Source: DATLFA01 sp039915945
GTDB taxonomy: Bacteria > Actinomycetota > Acidimicrobiia > Acidimicrobiales > WLNW01
Direction of reading: 5' to 3'
DNA: 64,000 nucleotides
Assembly: GCA_039915945.1 (NCBI GenBank)
Contig: JBDSMH010000102.1
Span: forward strand, 26,008 to 90,007
In this document: piece by piece, positions 7,953-16,216 of the stretch
Numbering within the stretch: the stretch's first letter is position 1
Layout of the letters: every line of letters begins with the position of its first letter
Position numbers and translations under genes: made by a program
Notes under the pieces: generated by a model
Told to the model about the DNA's origin: nothing
Database searches by the model: none
Seen by the model: the letters and a program-made list of their open reading frames with translations, nothing else

Positions 7953-8998
7953 GATTGTCCTCCAAGGCTTCGCGCGCGCAATCTCGCGGCAACCGCAACG
8001 GCTTCTCGACCGGGTCCGCCCGACGTCATCGGCTCGGGCAACCACGATCGGCCACCGAGTGCGGCGATGGTCGCGCCCACCGATCGACCCAAGGCGCCGA
8101 GGTCATACCCGCCTTCCAAATACGCGACGACGCGCCCTGGTTGCGGGGCAAAGGAGGCGACCTTCGTGGTGAGGGCCGAGAAGTCGCCCGCGCTCCACGC
8201 GAGATCGGCGAGAGGGTCGTCGCGGTGCGCATCGAAACCCGCAGAGATGAGCACCCACGTCGGGGCAAATCGTTCGATCACCGGCGCCGCGATTTCGTCG
8301 ATCGCCGCCAACGCCGCGTCGCCGGCCGAGCCGGGGGGGAGCGGTACGTTGACGTTGAGGCCGGGGGCGTTCAATCCGCCGGTCTCGCTGGCGCGTCCCG
8401 TACCCGGGTACGCCGGCCACTGATGGGTCGACACGTACAGCACTCGTGGTTCATCCCAGAAAATCTCCTGCGTGCCATTGCCGTGGTGGACATCCCAATC
8501 GACGATCAGCACCCGTTCGCCCAAAGCGACGAGCGCGGCGGCGCCGACGGCAACGTTGTTGAGAAGGCAAAAGCCCATCCCGCGCGAGGCAGTTGCGTGA
8601 TGTCCGGGCGGGCGCACCGCGACAAACGCAGCAGTGCCGTCACCGCGCCGCAAGGCATCGATCGCCGCCAGCCCGGTGCCAGCGGAGTAGAGGGCGGTCG
8701 ACCACGAGCCCTCGACAGTCGGAGTGTCGGGATCGAGATCGCCGCCACCAGCGCTGGTGAATCGTTCGAGTGCGTCCAGGTACTGACCGTCATGCACGCG
8801 CGCCAGCTCGTCGAACGTCGCGAGGCGGCCCTCGAGCGGGACCACCGCGTCGGCCAGCCCGGCGTCGGCGATGCCACCGGCAACCGCCCCCAGACGAGCA
8901 GAGCGCTCAGGGTGGGCACTACCGGTGTCATGCCGGTCGACGGCCGAGACTGTCCCGAAGATCACTTTGGACACGTCCATGTAGTCAGAATGCCTCAT
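7949..8998 (-). CDS. Histone-deacetylase / acetoin-utilization family deacetylase
   Basis: The 349-residue protein has the class II HDAC-like fold with zinc and catalytic motifs: HPERSARLGAV, AVRPPGHHAT (catalytic His pair), MGFCLLNNVAVGA, LIVDWDVHHGNGTQEIF (zinc Asp and His) and ISAGFDAHRDDPLADL, ending YLEGGYDLGAL. Members remove acetyl or other acyl groups from proteins, polyamines or small molecules. An ATG at 8998 is used; one at 8980 is possible. A much longer N-terminal extension of the frame overlaps the divergent CBS gene and is not believed. It is coupled to the Usp gene by 4 bp, and operator 3 lies between it and the CBS gene. Confidence 0.88.
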   Translation of the reverse strand: MRHSDYMDVSKVIFGTVSAVDRHDTGSAHPERSARLGAVAGGIADAGLADAVVPLEGRLATFDELARVHDGQYLDALERFTSAGGGDLDPDTPTVEGSWSTALYSAGTGLAAIDALRRGDGTAAFVAVRPPGHHATASRGMGFCLLNNVAVGAAALVALGERVLIVDWDVHHGNGTQEIFWDEPRVLYVSTHQWPAYPGTGRASETGGLNAPGLNVNVPLPPGSAGDAALAAIDEIAAPVIERFAPTWVLISAGFDAHRDDPLADLAWSAGDFSALTTKVASFAPQPGRVVAYLEGGYDLGALGRSVGATIAALGGRSWLPEPMTSGGPGREAVAVAARLRARSLGGQS

Positions 8999-9046
8999 CC
9001 GGGACGTCGAGGCATCAGGCGTCAAGGGAATCGCGTCGTCTGGGCA

Positions 9047-9060
9047 ATGACCTTCGGCCC
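9047..9060. promoter_or_regulatory. DevR-box-like operator 3 (weaker)
   Basis: ATGACCTTCGGCCC keeps the GACC core of one half site but has three or four mismatches to the palindrome. It lies in the 129-bp divergent space between the deacetylase/Usp operon and the CBS gene, which makes it credible. Confidence 0.4.
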
Positions 9061-9127
9061 TAGGAGAGCGACCGACGACACCGCACAGTGGAGATTGCTC
9101 GCCAGCAAGAACAAAGAAGGTGTTGCC

Positions 9128-9724
9128 ATGCGTACCGTCGACGAAGTCATGAGCGAGGTCGTAGAGACGGCGACGATCACCGACGTCGTCGGTCCGCTGC
9201 GAGATCTCATGATCGAGCGCTCCATTCATTCGGTTCCCATTCTCGATGCCGGCGGCAAGCTCGTAGGCATCGTCACGTCGTCCGATTTGGTCGAAGAATG
9301 GGCGCCGCAGATGGGCGTGCAGACGGTCATGAGCCGCAATGTCGAGACCGTTCCCCGCCACCGCTCGGTCGTGGATGCCGCACGGACGATGGTGGCGAAG
9401 CAGATCCATCATCTCGTGGTCACCGAACGCGACCGCGTCATCGGTGTGTTGAGCTCATTCGACCTTCTCAAACACCTCGCCGGGCGCGTCGAGCAGATCG
9501 ATGCGCCGGCAACGTTGGGCCTGCATGCGCAGATCGGCGACATTCTCGTGGTGCGCGGCGCCCACGTCGGTGAGCGTGATCGACGGGCGGTGATCGAGGA
9601 GATCGAGGGCGTCGACGGCAGCCCGCCGTATGTCGTTCGTTGGACCGACGATCGCGACGACCGCTCGCACTTGTACTACCCGGGTGCTGACGCCCTCATC
9701 GAAGCGCAGGCCGCAACGCCGTAG
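9128..9724 (+). CDS. CBS-domain pair fused to DUF1918
   Basis: The 198-residue protein has two CBS motifs (about 1-57: MRTVDEVMSE ... IHSVPILDAGGKLVGIVTSSDLV; about 64-120: VQTVMSRNVETV ... IHHLVVTERDRVIGVLSSFDLL) and then a DUF1918 domain (about 133-190: AQIGDILVVRGAHVGERDRR ... YVVRWTDD ... SHLYYPGADA). CBS pairs sense adenosine nucleotides; a CBS protein, Hrp1, is a strong DosR target in mycobacteria. DUF1918 is a small SH3-like domain often found alone. AGAAGG precedes the ATG. The fusion hints at nucleotide-gated binding to an unknown target. Confidence 0.85.
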   Translation: MRTVDEVMSEVVETATITDVVGPLRDLMIERSIHSVPILDAGGKLVGIVTSSDLVEEWAPQMGVQTVMSRNVETVPRHRSVVDAARTMVAKQIHHLVVTERDRVIGVLSSFDLLKHLAGRVEQIDAPATLGLHAQIGDILVVRGAHVGERDRRAVIEEIEGVDGSPPYVVRWTDDRDDRSHLYYPGADALIEAQAATP

Positions 9725-9729
9725 CGGGT

Positions 9730-10344
9730 CTAGAGCGTCAGCGCCGACGAACGGGCAACGTCGAAACGTCGCGCGACATCGGGCCAGTTGACGAGATGCC
9801 AGATTGCCTCGACGTAGTCGGCCTTCACATTTCGGTACTGCAAGTAGTACGCGTCCTCCCACGAGTCGATGACCAACAGTGGGATGGCGGCTTGGCCGAT
9901 GTTGCCTTGGTGGTCGTAGACCTGCTCGACAACGAGTCGCTGCCCGGTGGGCTCCCACGCGAGCGCACCCCAGCCGACGCCCTGCACCGAGACAGTCGCG
10001 GCAGTGAGGTGCTGCTTGAAGCGGTCGAAGCTGTCGAAATGCTCGACGATGGCCGACGCAAGATCGCCGGTGGGTTCGCCACCACCGTCGGCCGCCAAGT
10101 TCGCCCAGAACACCGAATGCAACACGTGCCCCGAAAGATGAAACGCAAGGTTCTTCTCGAGCATCGTCAACTGCGCGAAGTCATCCGAATCACGTGCGGC
10201 TGCCAGCGCATCGATCGCGTCGTTGGCACCTTTGACGTACGCCGCGTGGTGCTTGGCATGGTGCAGTTCGAGGACTTCCGCGCTGTACCAAGGTTCGAGC
10301 GCGGCGTAGTCCTACGGCAACTCCGGCAGTGAGTACCGAACCAT
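9730..10344 (-). pseudogene. sodA: Fe/Mn superoxide dismutase with in-frame TAG and altered metal ligand
   Basis: Reading from the ATG at 10344, the frame is MVRYSLPELP, then TAG at 10312-10314, then DYAALEPWYSAEVLELHHAK to NVKADYVEAIWHLVNW, 204 codons in total with no other stop. This is a full-length SodA; the TAG stands where nearly all relatives have Tyr (TAC). The normal ligand motif D-x-W-E-H reads DSWED here (GAC at 9853-9855 for CAC), so the fourth metal ligand is Asp. Both are C-to-G changes. The other ligands, in ELHHAKHHAAY and HLSGHVLHSVFW, remain. No downstream start would keep the first ligand helix, so a working enzyme is doubtful unless the base calls are wrong. Confidence 0.85.
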
Positions 10345-10395
10345 CGAGTCTCCCTTGACGAGTGCTCGACGCAACCTAACGCCAAGGGGACGTTC

Positions 10396-10839
10396 CTAGA
10401 GGTAGCCCCGAATGTGGAACGCCCATTCGACATCGAGTGCCCGCAGCCGTCGCCCCGTGACCTGCACCGGCTTGATGATCAGCCACGAGTCGCGACCAGT
10501 GATCCACGGCGACGGATCGAATTGCTCTTTGATGCGTTCGACAGTGGCGTCGTCGACATGGGACAGCAGACCGCGCACCAGAACCGACCACCCCGTGCAG
10601 TGGCTCGGATCAATGCTGTCGATCTCGAACGCGCTGTTCAAACCCGCCTGATCGATGACATTGCCGGGTCGGGTGCGGATCAGGATCAATGGACCGGTGA
10701 GGCTCTCCACGAAGCGGTAGTTGACGGGAAGCACAACCGGGAACCCATCGGCGATGACCGAGATACGACCGATCGAGTGCATGCGCAAGAGGTCCATGCA
10801 CGTCTCGGCCGACAACTGGTCCAGCGCGTTGTCCGTCAT
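10396..10839 (-). CDS. PPOX-class flavin-binding protein (second copy)
   Basis: The 147-residue product begins MTDNALDQLSAETCMDLLRM with a GGAG ribosome binding site and continues IGRISVIADGFPVVLPVNYR, LILIRTRPGNVIDQAGLNSAFEI, TGWSVLVRGLLSHV and a C-terminal WLIIKPVQVTGRRL. This is the flavin-binding split barrel also seen at 5578, though the sequences are only distantly alike. It is transcribed divergently from the multicopper oxidase, and two strong DevR-box-like palindromes lie between them. A role in low-oxygen or redox stress is inferred from that control. Confidence 0.82.
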   Translation of the reverse strand: MTDNALDQLSAETCMDLLRMHSIGRISVIADGFPVVLPVNYRFVESLTGPLILIRTRPGNVIDQAGLNSAFEIDSIDPSHCTGWSVLVRGLLSHVDDATVERIKEQFDPSPWITGRDSWLIIKPVQVTGRRLRALDVEWAFHIRGYL

Positions 10840-10889
10840 TGCGACTCCTTCGTCGAACCAACGATGACGCGCATTGCCCACGCTGGGAA

Positions 10890-10903
10890 GGGACGAAGGT
10901 CCC
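10890..10903. promoter_or_regulatory. DevR-box-like operator 4
   Basis: GGGACGAAGGTCCC, with full GGGAC and GTCCC half sites, stands 51 bp upstream of the PPOX gene (minus strand). A CATCGT -10-like hexamer on the minus strand lies at the spacing seen for operator 2. Confidence 0.75.
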
Positions 10904-10922
10904 TGACGGTGCGGACTGAGCC

Positions 10923-10936
10923 GGGACCTTGGTCCC
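10923..10936. promoter_or_regulatory. DevR-box-like operator 5
   Basis: GGGACCTTGGTCCC is a near-ideal palindrome, its arms GGGACC and GGTCCC flanking TT. Its centre is 33 bp from operator 4, about three helical turns, so dimers would lie on the same face of the DNA. It is 81 bp upstream of the multicopper oxidase ATG. Confidence 0.8.
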
Positions 10937-11017
10937 TAGCTCTCGGGCGCCGCGTTGACGATCGTTGAGATCGATCAGTTCCCTGCTGTCCCCCGCTACA
11001 CAACGAGGCCCTTCTCG

Positions 11018-12379
11018 ATGACAAACGCCCCAACGACCGAAGATCGCACAACTCGCTGGTACTTCGTCGCCGTGATCACCCTGTTCGCGGTGATCTCGGT
11101 GCCGATGGCGGCGATGGGTGCGGTCGCGGTCTGGAAGAACGACAACGGCACCGCCACCGTGAGAACCAGCAACGTCGATGTGGAGTTGAGCGAATTCAAG
11201 ATCAGCGGCAACTTCATCGCTGCGCCGGGAGACGTGACGCTCACCGTCACGAACAAGGGGTCGGTCGCGCACAACCTCATCATGACGAATGGCCCGCGCA
11301 CCGCGATGATCCCGCCTGGCGCCACCACAACGCTCGAGCTCGGCAAACTGGCGGTGGGGACGTACGACTTCTACTGCGACGTACCGGGCCACGCCGATTC
11401 CGGCATGAGGGCAACGTTGTCGGTGACCAGCACCGCCGTCGCGAACAGTCGCAGCGATCACGCGAGCACCGAGATCGACTACGCCAAGCTCGACAAAGCA
11501 ATGAACGATTCGATCGCGAAGTTCCCCGCGAAGACCGAAGGTGTCGGCGCTGCAATGCTCGCACCAAAGGTGCTCGGTGATGGGACCAAAGAGTTCGACA
11601 TCACTGCCAAGATCGGGAAGTGGGAGGTCGAGCCAGGCAAGATCGTCGACGCATGGACCTACAACGGCATCGTCCCCGGCCCCACCATCAAGGTCGACGT
11701 CGGCGACAAGGTGCGCCTCGTCGTCCACAACGAACTGCCGATGGGTACCGACGTGCATCTCCATGGTGTCGAAGTGCCGAACAACATGGACGGCGTCGCG
11801 CCGATCACGCAGCCGCTCATCGAACCGGGAACTACCTTCACCTACGAGTTCACCGCGAACAAGCCGGCTGTGGCGATGTATCACGCGCATCATCACGGTC
11901 AAATGCAGGTACCCAACGGCTTGTTCGCCGCCTTCTTCGTCGGCCAGGTACCGATACCCGCGGGTGGGACGATCAGCGGCCTCGCGGTACCGGCCAACGT
12001 GGCCATCACGCGCGAGATCCCGATGGTACTCAATGATGCCGGCGTCATCGGGCTCTCACTGAACGGCAAGTCCTTCCCCGCGACCGAGCCGTACGCCTTC
12101 AAGACCGGCGAGTGGTTCCTCGTGCACTACTTCAACGAGGGGTTGCAGATCCACCCGATGCACTTGCACCAGTTCCCGCAGATCGTGATCGCTCGGGATG
12201 GACTGCCGCTCGACTCGCCCTACGCCGCCGACACGATCAGCATCGCCCCCGGCGAGCGCGTCACGGTGTTGGTAAAGGCCGAAAAAGCGGGCACGTGGGT
12301 CTGGCATTGCCACATCTTGAATCACGTCGAACGCGACGAAGGCATGTTCGGCATGGTCACCGCAGTGATCGTGTCTTGA
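11018..12379 (+). CDS. Membrane-anchored multicopper oxidase with extra N-terminal cupredoxin
   Basis: The 453-residue protein has a membrane helix (about 14-38), an N-terminal cupredoxin domain with a type 1 copper set (H85, C120, H125, M130 in AHNLI and YCDVPGHADSGM), then a two-domain oxidase with HLHG (247-250), HAHHHG (289-294), HPMHLH (379-384) and HCHILNH with M443. All ligands expected for a type 1 copper and a trinuclear centre are there, as in laccases; a nitrite-reductase-like layout is the alternative. The added cupredoxin could pass electrons in. The TTG-started extension from 10955 is not needed. Two DevR-box-like sites upstream suggest hypoxic or NO control. Confidence 0.85.
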   Translation: MTNAPTTEDRTTRWYFVAVITLFAVISVPMAAMGAVAVWKNDNGTATVRTSNVDVELSEFKISGNFIAAPGDVTLTVTNKGSVAHNLIMTNGPRTAMIPPGATTTLELGKLAVGTYDFYCDVPGHADSGMRATLSVTSTAVANSRSDHASTEIDYAKLDKAMNDSIAKFPAKTEGVGAAMLAPKVLGDGTKEFDITAKIGKWEVEPGKIVDAWTYNGIVPGPTIKVDVGDKVRLVVHNELPMGTDVHLHGVEVPNNMDGVAPITQPLIEPGTTFTYEFTANKPAVAMYHAHHHGQMQVPNGLFAAFFVGQVPIPAGGTISGLAVPANVAITREIPMVLNDAGVIGLSLNGKSFPATEPYAFKTGEWFLVHYFNEGLQIHPMHLHQFPQIVIARDGLPLDSPYAADTISIAPGERVTVLVKAEKAGTWVWHCHILNHVERDEGMFGMVTAVIVS

Positions 12380-12390
12380 TCTGAGCACGG

Positions 12391-13139
12391 TCACTTGCCC
12401 GTGATCTCGTTCGCGCATGAACGACCCGCCTCCAGATCACTCAAATTCGCCAGGGTCGTCTCGGCAATGGCGGCGAGCGCCTCATGGGTGAGGAAGGCTT
12501 GGTGGGCGGTGATGAGAACATTGGGAAACGTGAGCAGTCGAGCGAACACGTCGTCGGTGATCACTTCGCTGGATCGATCTTCGAAGAAGAGCTCGGCCTC
12601 TTCCTCATACACATCGAGATCACTCGTGGCCCAAAGTTCATCGAGCGTGACGTAGCGCATGCCGAGTTCCGTGACGCGGGGATTTTCGATCGGGTCATGA
12701 CACACAACCTCGCATCGGAAATGCCACAGCAACCGGGCCACGAGGGCGCCGATGCGGCCGGTGCCGACGATCCCTGCCTTCTTGCCCTCGAGATCGAAAC
12801 CAACCAGGCCTTCGAGGGAGAAGTTGCCGTCACGGACGCGGTTGTACGCACCCGCACAACGGTAAGCCCGAGTTGCGCCGCGGCGTCGAGGTCGACGTTG
12901 TTGAAGCCCGCGCAGCGCAACGCCACGTACCGAACGCCAACGCTTGCCAAGCGTTCGAGCACCGCAGCATCCGCGACGTCGTTCACGAAGATGCACACGG
13001 CATCAGCACCGGCCGCGGCAGCAGCTGTGGTGAGTTGAAGGCGGTAGTCGAACTCGTCGATCGAATGTCCATGCTGCGCGTCGGCCAGATCGAAGCTCGA
13101 ACGGTCATGCGACTTCGCGCTGAACATCGCTATGCGCAC
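12391..13139 (-). pseudogene. ldhA: LdhA-type D-2-hydroxyacid dehydrogenase with two internal deletions
   Basis: The N-terminal frame from GTG 13139 (MRIAMFSAKSHDRSSF ... VRYVALRCAGFNNVDLDAA ... LTVVRV) and, in another frame, the C-terminal part (YNRVRDGNFSLEGLVGF ... GIVGTGRIG ... VYEEEAELFFEDRSSEV ... LITAHQAFLT) match E. coli-type D-lactate dehydrogenase. About 25 residues and the frame are lost near 12847, where PAY-AVAEH-LNR-IHRA is expected. A further in-frame loss of about 58 residues near 12618 joins LWATSD to DVYEEE, removing the strand with the catalytic Arg (TSRG). About 249 codons remain of roughly 329. It should be inactive. Confidence 0.85.
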
Positions 13140-13234
13140 GGACCGACGCTAGTGCCGCGGCCGCGTTCTTGTGCGGCTCCGCCGCAACTGACTGGCAGCT
13201 GCGCCGCGGGAACGAACATGTGGCGCCGCGCGAA

Positions 13235-15061
13235 CTAACCAGTCTTGCGGTCTGCGTCACGCAGCCATCGTCCGAGCATCGACCCGATGTTGCGCAGCAG
13301 CGTCACCGCACCATCCGGGCACCGTCGAGCGAGCTCCGACAGCCCGTCGGGCGTGAGCTCGAGCGCGCACACGTCGGTCTGTGCGCAAACCCAGGCAGAG
13401 CGCGGTGCGTACGACAACAACGCCATCTCACCCAGGATGGAACCCGGGCCTACCGTTCGCAGGCGTGTACCGAGTCCGCCGTCGGTGCCGGGCGCAGAGA
13501 TCGTCACGAATCCGTCGAGGATGAGGTAGGCGGAGAAAGACTCATCACCGGGCCGGGCGACGATCTCGTCCGGGCGGAACTCGACTGCGTGGAGGACATC
13601 GGCGAGAACCGCCAGGGCATCGGCACCCATGCCGGCGCACACTGCGATGTCCGCCAGCGTTACGGCATCGCCCGCGCGCGTGAAGCCGTGTCGTTTGAGC
13701 AAGCACTCTTCTGCGCATTCGAGGGCGCTGTCCAAGTCGTCGAAGAGATTCGGAGCGGGCCACGCGCCGGCGATCACCGCTTCGCCCAACTCGTCGGCCA
13801 GCGCGCCGTCTGCCGGCGCCGCGCTGAAGATGATGGTCATGCCGGCGGCGACGCACTCCCGAAGGAGCTCGAAGAGCAGTCGCGCCGCCGTCTGCTCGCT
13901 GCCCGAAACCCGCCGGAAATCGAGCAGGAGTTCGTGCACGGACCCGATTCGGTCGATGACGTGCCGGCACAGCCGTTCGACCGACCCGAACACGAGCGAC
14001 CCTTGCAGCTCGACCACCATGATCTCTGCCCCATGGAGACGCAGCAGATGCTCTTCTGCATCGAGGCGGACATGGCGTGACGCAACCGAATCTCGCCCGT
14101 ACGTGGCGCGCAAGGGATTTGTCGCACGACGTTCGCTGAACACGTGCATACCGAGCTCGCGGCTCAAGTCCTCACAGACCCGCTGCCCTCGTGCGCTATT
14201 GCCCGTTATGTCGAGTCGCGGCGAGAACACACCAATGCCGGCCTGTCCAGGAAGGATGGCCATGATGCCACCGCCGACACCGGATTTGGCGGGCAGGCCG
14301 ACGCGGTAGATCCAATCGCCCGACGAGTCGTACATCCCGCACGAACTCATCACGCTCAGCACCGAGGTCGTGTCCTGTGGGCTCAACACCTGCTCACCGC
14401 TGAGTGGTTGACGGCCTCCCGATGCGAGGGTCGCTCCCATGAGCGCGAGGTCGACGGCATTCACGAGCACCGCGCATTGCCGGAAGTACAGATCGAGCAC
14501 TTCGTCGACTTCTGGCCGCAGCATGTCGAAGCCGCGCATCAGATGCGCAATCGCACGATTTCGATGCCCTGTTTCGGCTTCGGAACGCGCCACCTCCTGG
14601 TCGACGTCGAGGGGACGACCCGCGAACAGGCTGAGTGAGCCGATGATCCGAGACCAACGATCCGCGGCGTCGTCGCCCTGGATCAATCCGGTTACTGCAA
14701 TCGCCCCCGCGTTGACCATCGGATTGAAGGGGCGGTTCGCCGCCTCGTCGAGGATGATGGAATTGAATGCATCACCGGTCGGCTCGACGCCGACTCTCTG
14801 CATCAAGACCTCGCGGCCGTGGTCTTGGAGCGCGACCCCGAATGTGAACGCCTTGGACACCGATTGAATCGTGAACTCGTGCCGGCTGTCCCCCACCTCG
14901 TAGACACGTCCGTCGACGATGGCGACCGCGATGCCGAACAAGTTGGGATCGACCCGGGCGAGCTCGGGTATATAGGTGGCGACTGCACCCTCGTGAAAAT
15001 CGACGTACCGCTCGTACACCTCGCGCAAGTGGACGTCGACGGGCGATGACCCTTTCCACAT
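13235..15061 (-). CDS. glsA: Glutaminase fused to STAS and cyclic-nucleotide-binding domains
   Basis: The 608-residue protein starts at ATG 15061. Residues about 1-310 are a serine-type glutaminase with FTIQSVSKAFTF (catalytic Ser-x-x-Lys), FNPMVNAGAIAV, SEAETGHRNRAIA and SGVGGGIMAI, converting glutamine to glutamate and ammonia. A STAS domain (about 330-435; VVELQGSLVFGSVERL, LLDFRRVSG) and a cNMP-binding domain (about 480-600; AYLILDGFVTI, GSILGEMALLSYAPRSAWV) follow. The phosphate-binding motif GEMAL...RSA looks usable. The layout is known in some actinobacteria and suggests activity gated by a cyclic nucleotide or a partner. It is divergent from the serpin gene. Confidence 0.9.
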   Translation of the reverse strand: MWKGSSPVDVHLREVYERYVDFHEGAVATYIPELARVDPNLFGIAVAIVDGRVYEVGDSRHEFTIQSVSKAFTFGVALQDHGREVLMQRVGVEPTGDAFNSIILDEAANRPFNPMVNAGAIAVTGLIQGDDAADRWSRIIGSLSLFAGRPLDVDQEVARSEAETGHRNRAIAHLMRGFDMLRPEVDEVLDLYFRQCAVLVNAVDLALMGATLASGGRQPLSGEQVLSPQDTTSVLSVMSSCGMYDSSGDWIYRVGLPAKSGVGGGIMAILPGQAGIGVFSPRLDITGNSARGQRVCEDLSRELGMHVFSERRATNPLRATYGRDSVASRHVRLDAEEHLLRLHGAEIMVVELQGSLVFGSVERLCRHVIDRIGSVHELLLDFRRVSGSEQTAARLLFELLRECVAAGMTIIFSAAPADGALADELGEAVIAGAWPAPNLFDDLDSALECAEECLLKRHGFTRAGDAVTLADIAVCAGMGADALAVLADVLHAVEFRPDEIVARPGDESFSAYLILDGFVTISAPGTDGGLGTRLRTVGPGSILGEMALLSYAPRSAWVCAQTDVCALELTPDGLSELARRCPDGAVTLLRNIGSMLGRWLRDADRKTG

Positions 15062-15167
15062 GGCCGCCGACTGTAGATGGCCGCTTCCCAGCGAAATGTT
15101 TCGTACACGTGAACAACTTCGCCGTGCGTTAGCGTTCGACCCGATGACAAGGCTCGAGGGTGCCGTC

Positions 15168-16163
15168 ATGGCGAACGTCCAGCGCCGTCCGGCGATCGCA
15201 GGCTCCAGCCAGCCCATCGCGTCCGCGATCGATCGATTCGGGGGCGAGCTCTTCACCCGGGTCGCGACCGCCACCGATGGCAATGTCATCCTGTCGCCCT
15301 ACAGCGTCGCGGTGGCACTCGCCATGACCCGCGCCGGCAGCGCGTCCGGGACGCGCACGCAGATCGATCACGGACTGCATCTCGACGGCCTCGACGTCGA
15401 CCAGGGCTTCAACGCCCTCGAGCAAGCGCTTGCGACGAGATCAAGCGAGATCACGGGCCAGCACGGCGGACAAGATCCCCGAGTTGCTGCCCCAAGGCAC
15501 CCTCAACGCGTTGACTCGCCTCGTGCTCACCAACGCCAGTATCTCAAGGCGTCATGGGCCGAGCCTTTCGACGTAGCGTCGACGCTGCCGGGCAGCTTCG
15601 TCCGTCTCGACGGATCAGCGGTCGAAGCACCGTTCATGCACAAGACCCTGACGCTCCCGTGGGCACAAGGCCCAGGTTGGCAGATGGTCGAAATCCCGTA
15701 CGCGGGAGGCACGCTCGCAATGACCGTGATCGTGCCCGACACAGGGCGATTCGAGGCGGTCGAGTGGCCCATGCGCGGCGGTACCGCTTCGTTCACGGGG
15801 CAAACCGAGCGTCGCTCCACCCAATTGGCGCTGCCGAAGTTCAAGTGCCGCACGCACGCCAACCTCGTCGGCACCCTCACCGCGCTCGGCATGATTGATC
15901 TCTGCGATCCCGACCGCGCCGACCTGTCCGCGATGACCACCGCCGAGCAGCTCTACGTCTCCGACGTACTCCACGAAACTTTCGTCGAGGTCGACGAAAC
16001 GGGCACCGAGGCGGCAGCAGCAACCGCAGTGGTCGTCGCAGGGCGAAGTGCACCAATCGAACCGTTGCGGTTCGCCGTCGACCGACCATTCCTCTTGGCC
16101 GTGCGAGACCTCGAGACGAACGCGGTCCTCTTTCTCGGGCGAGTTCTCGATCCGACCTCTTGA
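15168..16163 (+). pseudogene. Serpin with internal deletion and compensated frameshifts
   Basis: The frame has serpin parts: ILSPYSVAVALAMTRAGSAS, FNALEQALATR, SWAEPFD, VEAPFMHKT, MTTAEQLYVSDVLHETF, hinge ETGTEAAAATAVVV and RPFLLAVRDLETNAVLFLGR. Between 15450 and 15540 the frame reads nonsense (GQHGGQDPRVAAPRHPQ), whereas the next frame gives TADKIPELLPQGTLNALTRL. So about 60 residues are missing after ALATR, with one shift out of frame and another back in near 15540. The open frame is therefore accidental in the middle, and helices of the core are lost. Bacterial serpins inhibit serine proteases; this one should not fold normally. The ATG at 15168 follows GAGGG. Confidence 0.75.
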
Positions 16164-16216
16164 ACTCGGTCGCCGCCGAGGCTCAGTAACGGCCCGACGC
16201 GGCCGAATGGGTAGGG

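Noticed and set aside
7949..9412. 487-codon version of the deacetylase
   Set aside because: The first 138 codons run antisense through the CBS gene and its promoter; family alignment begins near 8998.
9730..10344. TAG read as an amino acid (recoding)
   Set aside because: TAG ends other genes in the window (for example 17120 and 43581), and no pyrrolysine genes are visible, so mutation or base error is simpler.
10345..10395. GGGGACGTTCCT before the SOD gene as a DevR box
   Set aside because: The right half GTCCC is missing, so the similarity is within chance.
10610..11902. 430-codon minus-strand frame
   Set aside because: It crosses the DevR boxes and is antisense to the multicopper oxidase.
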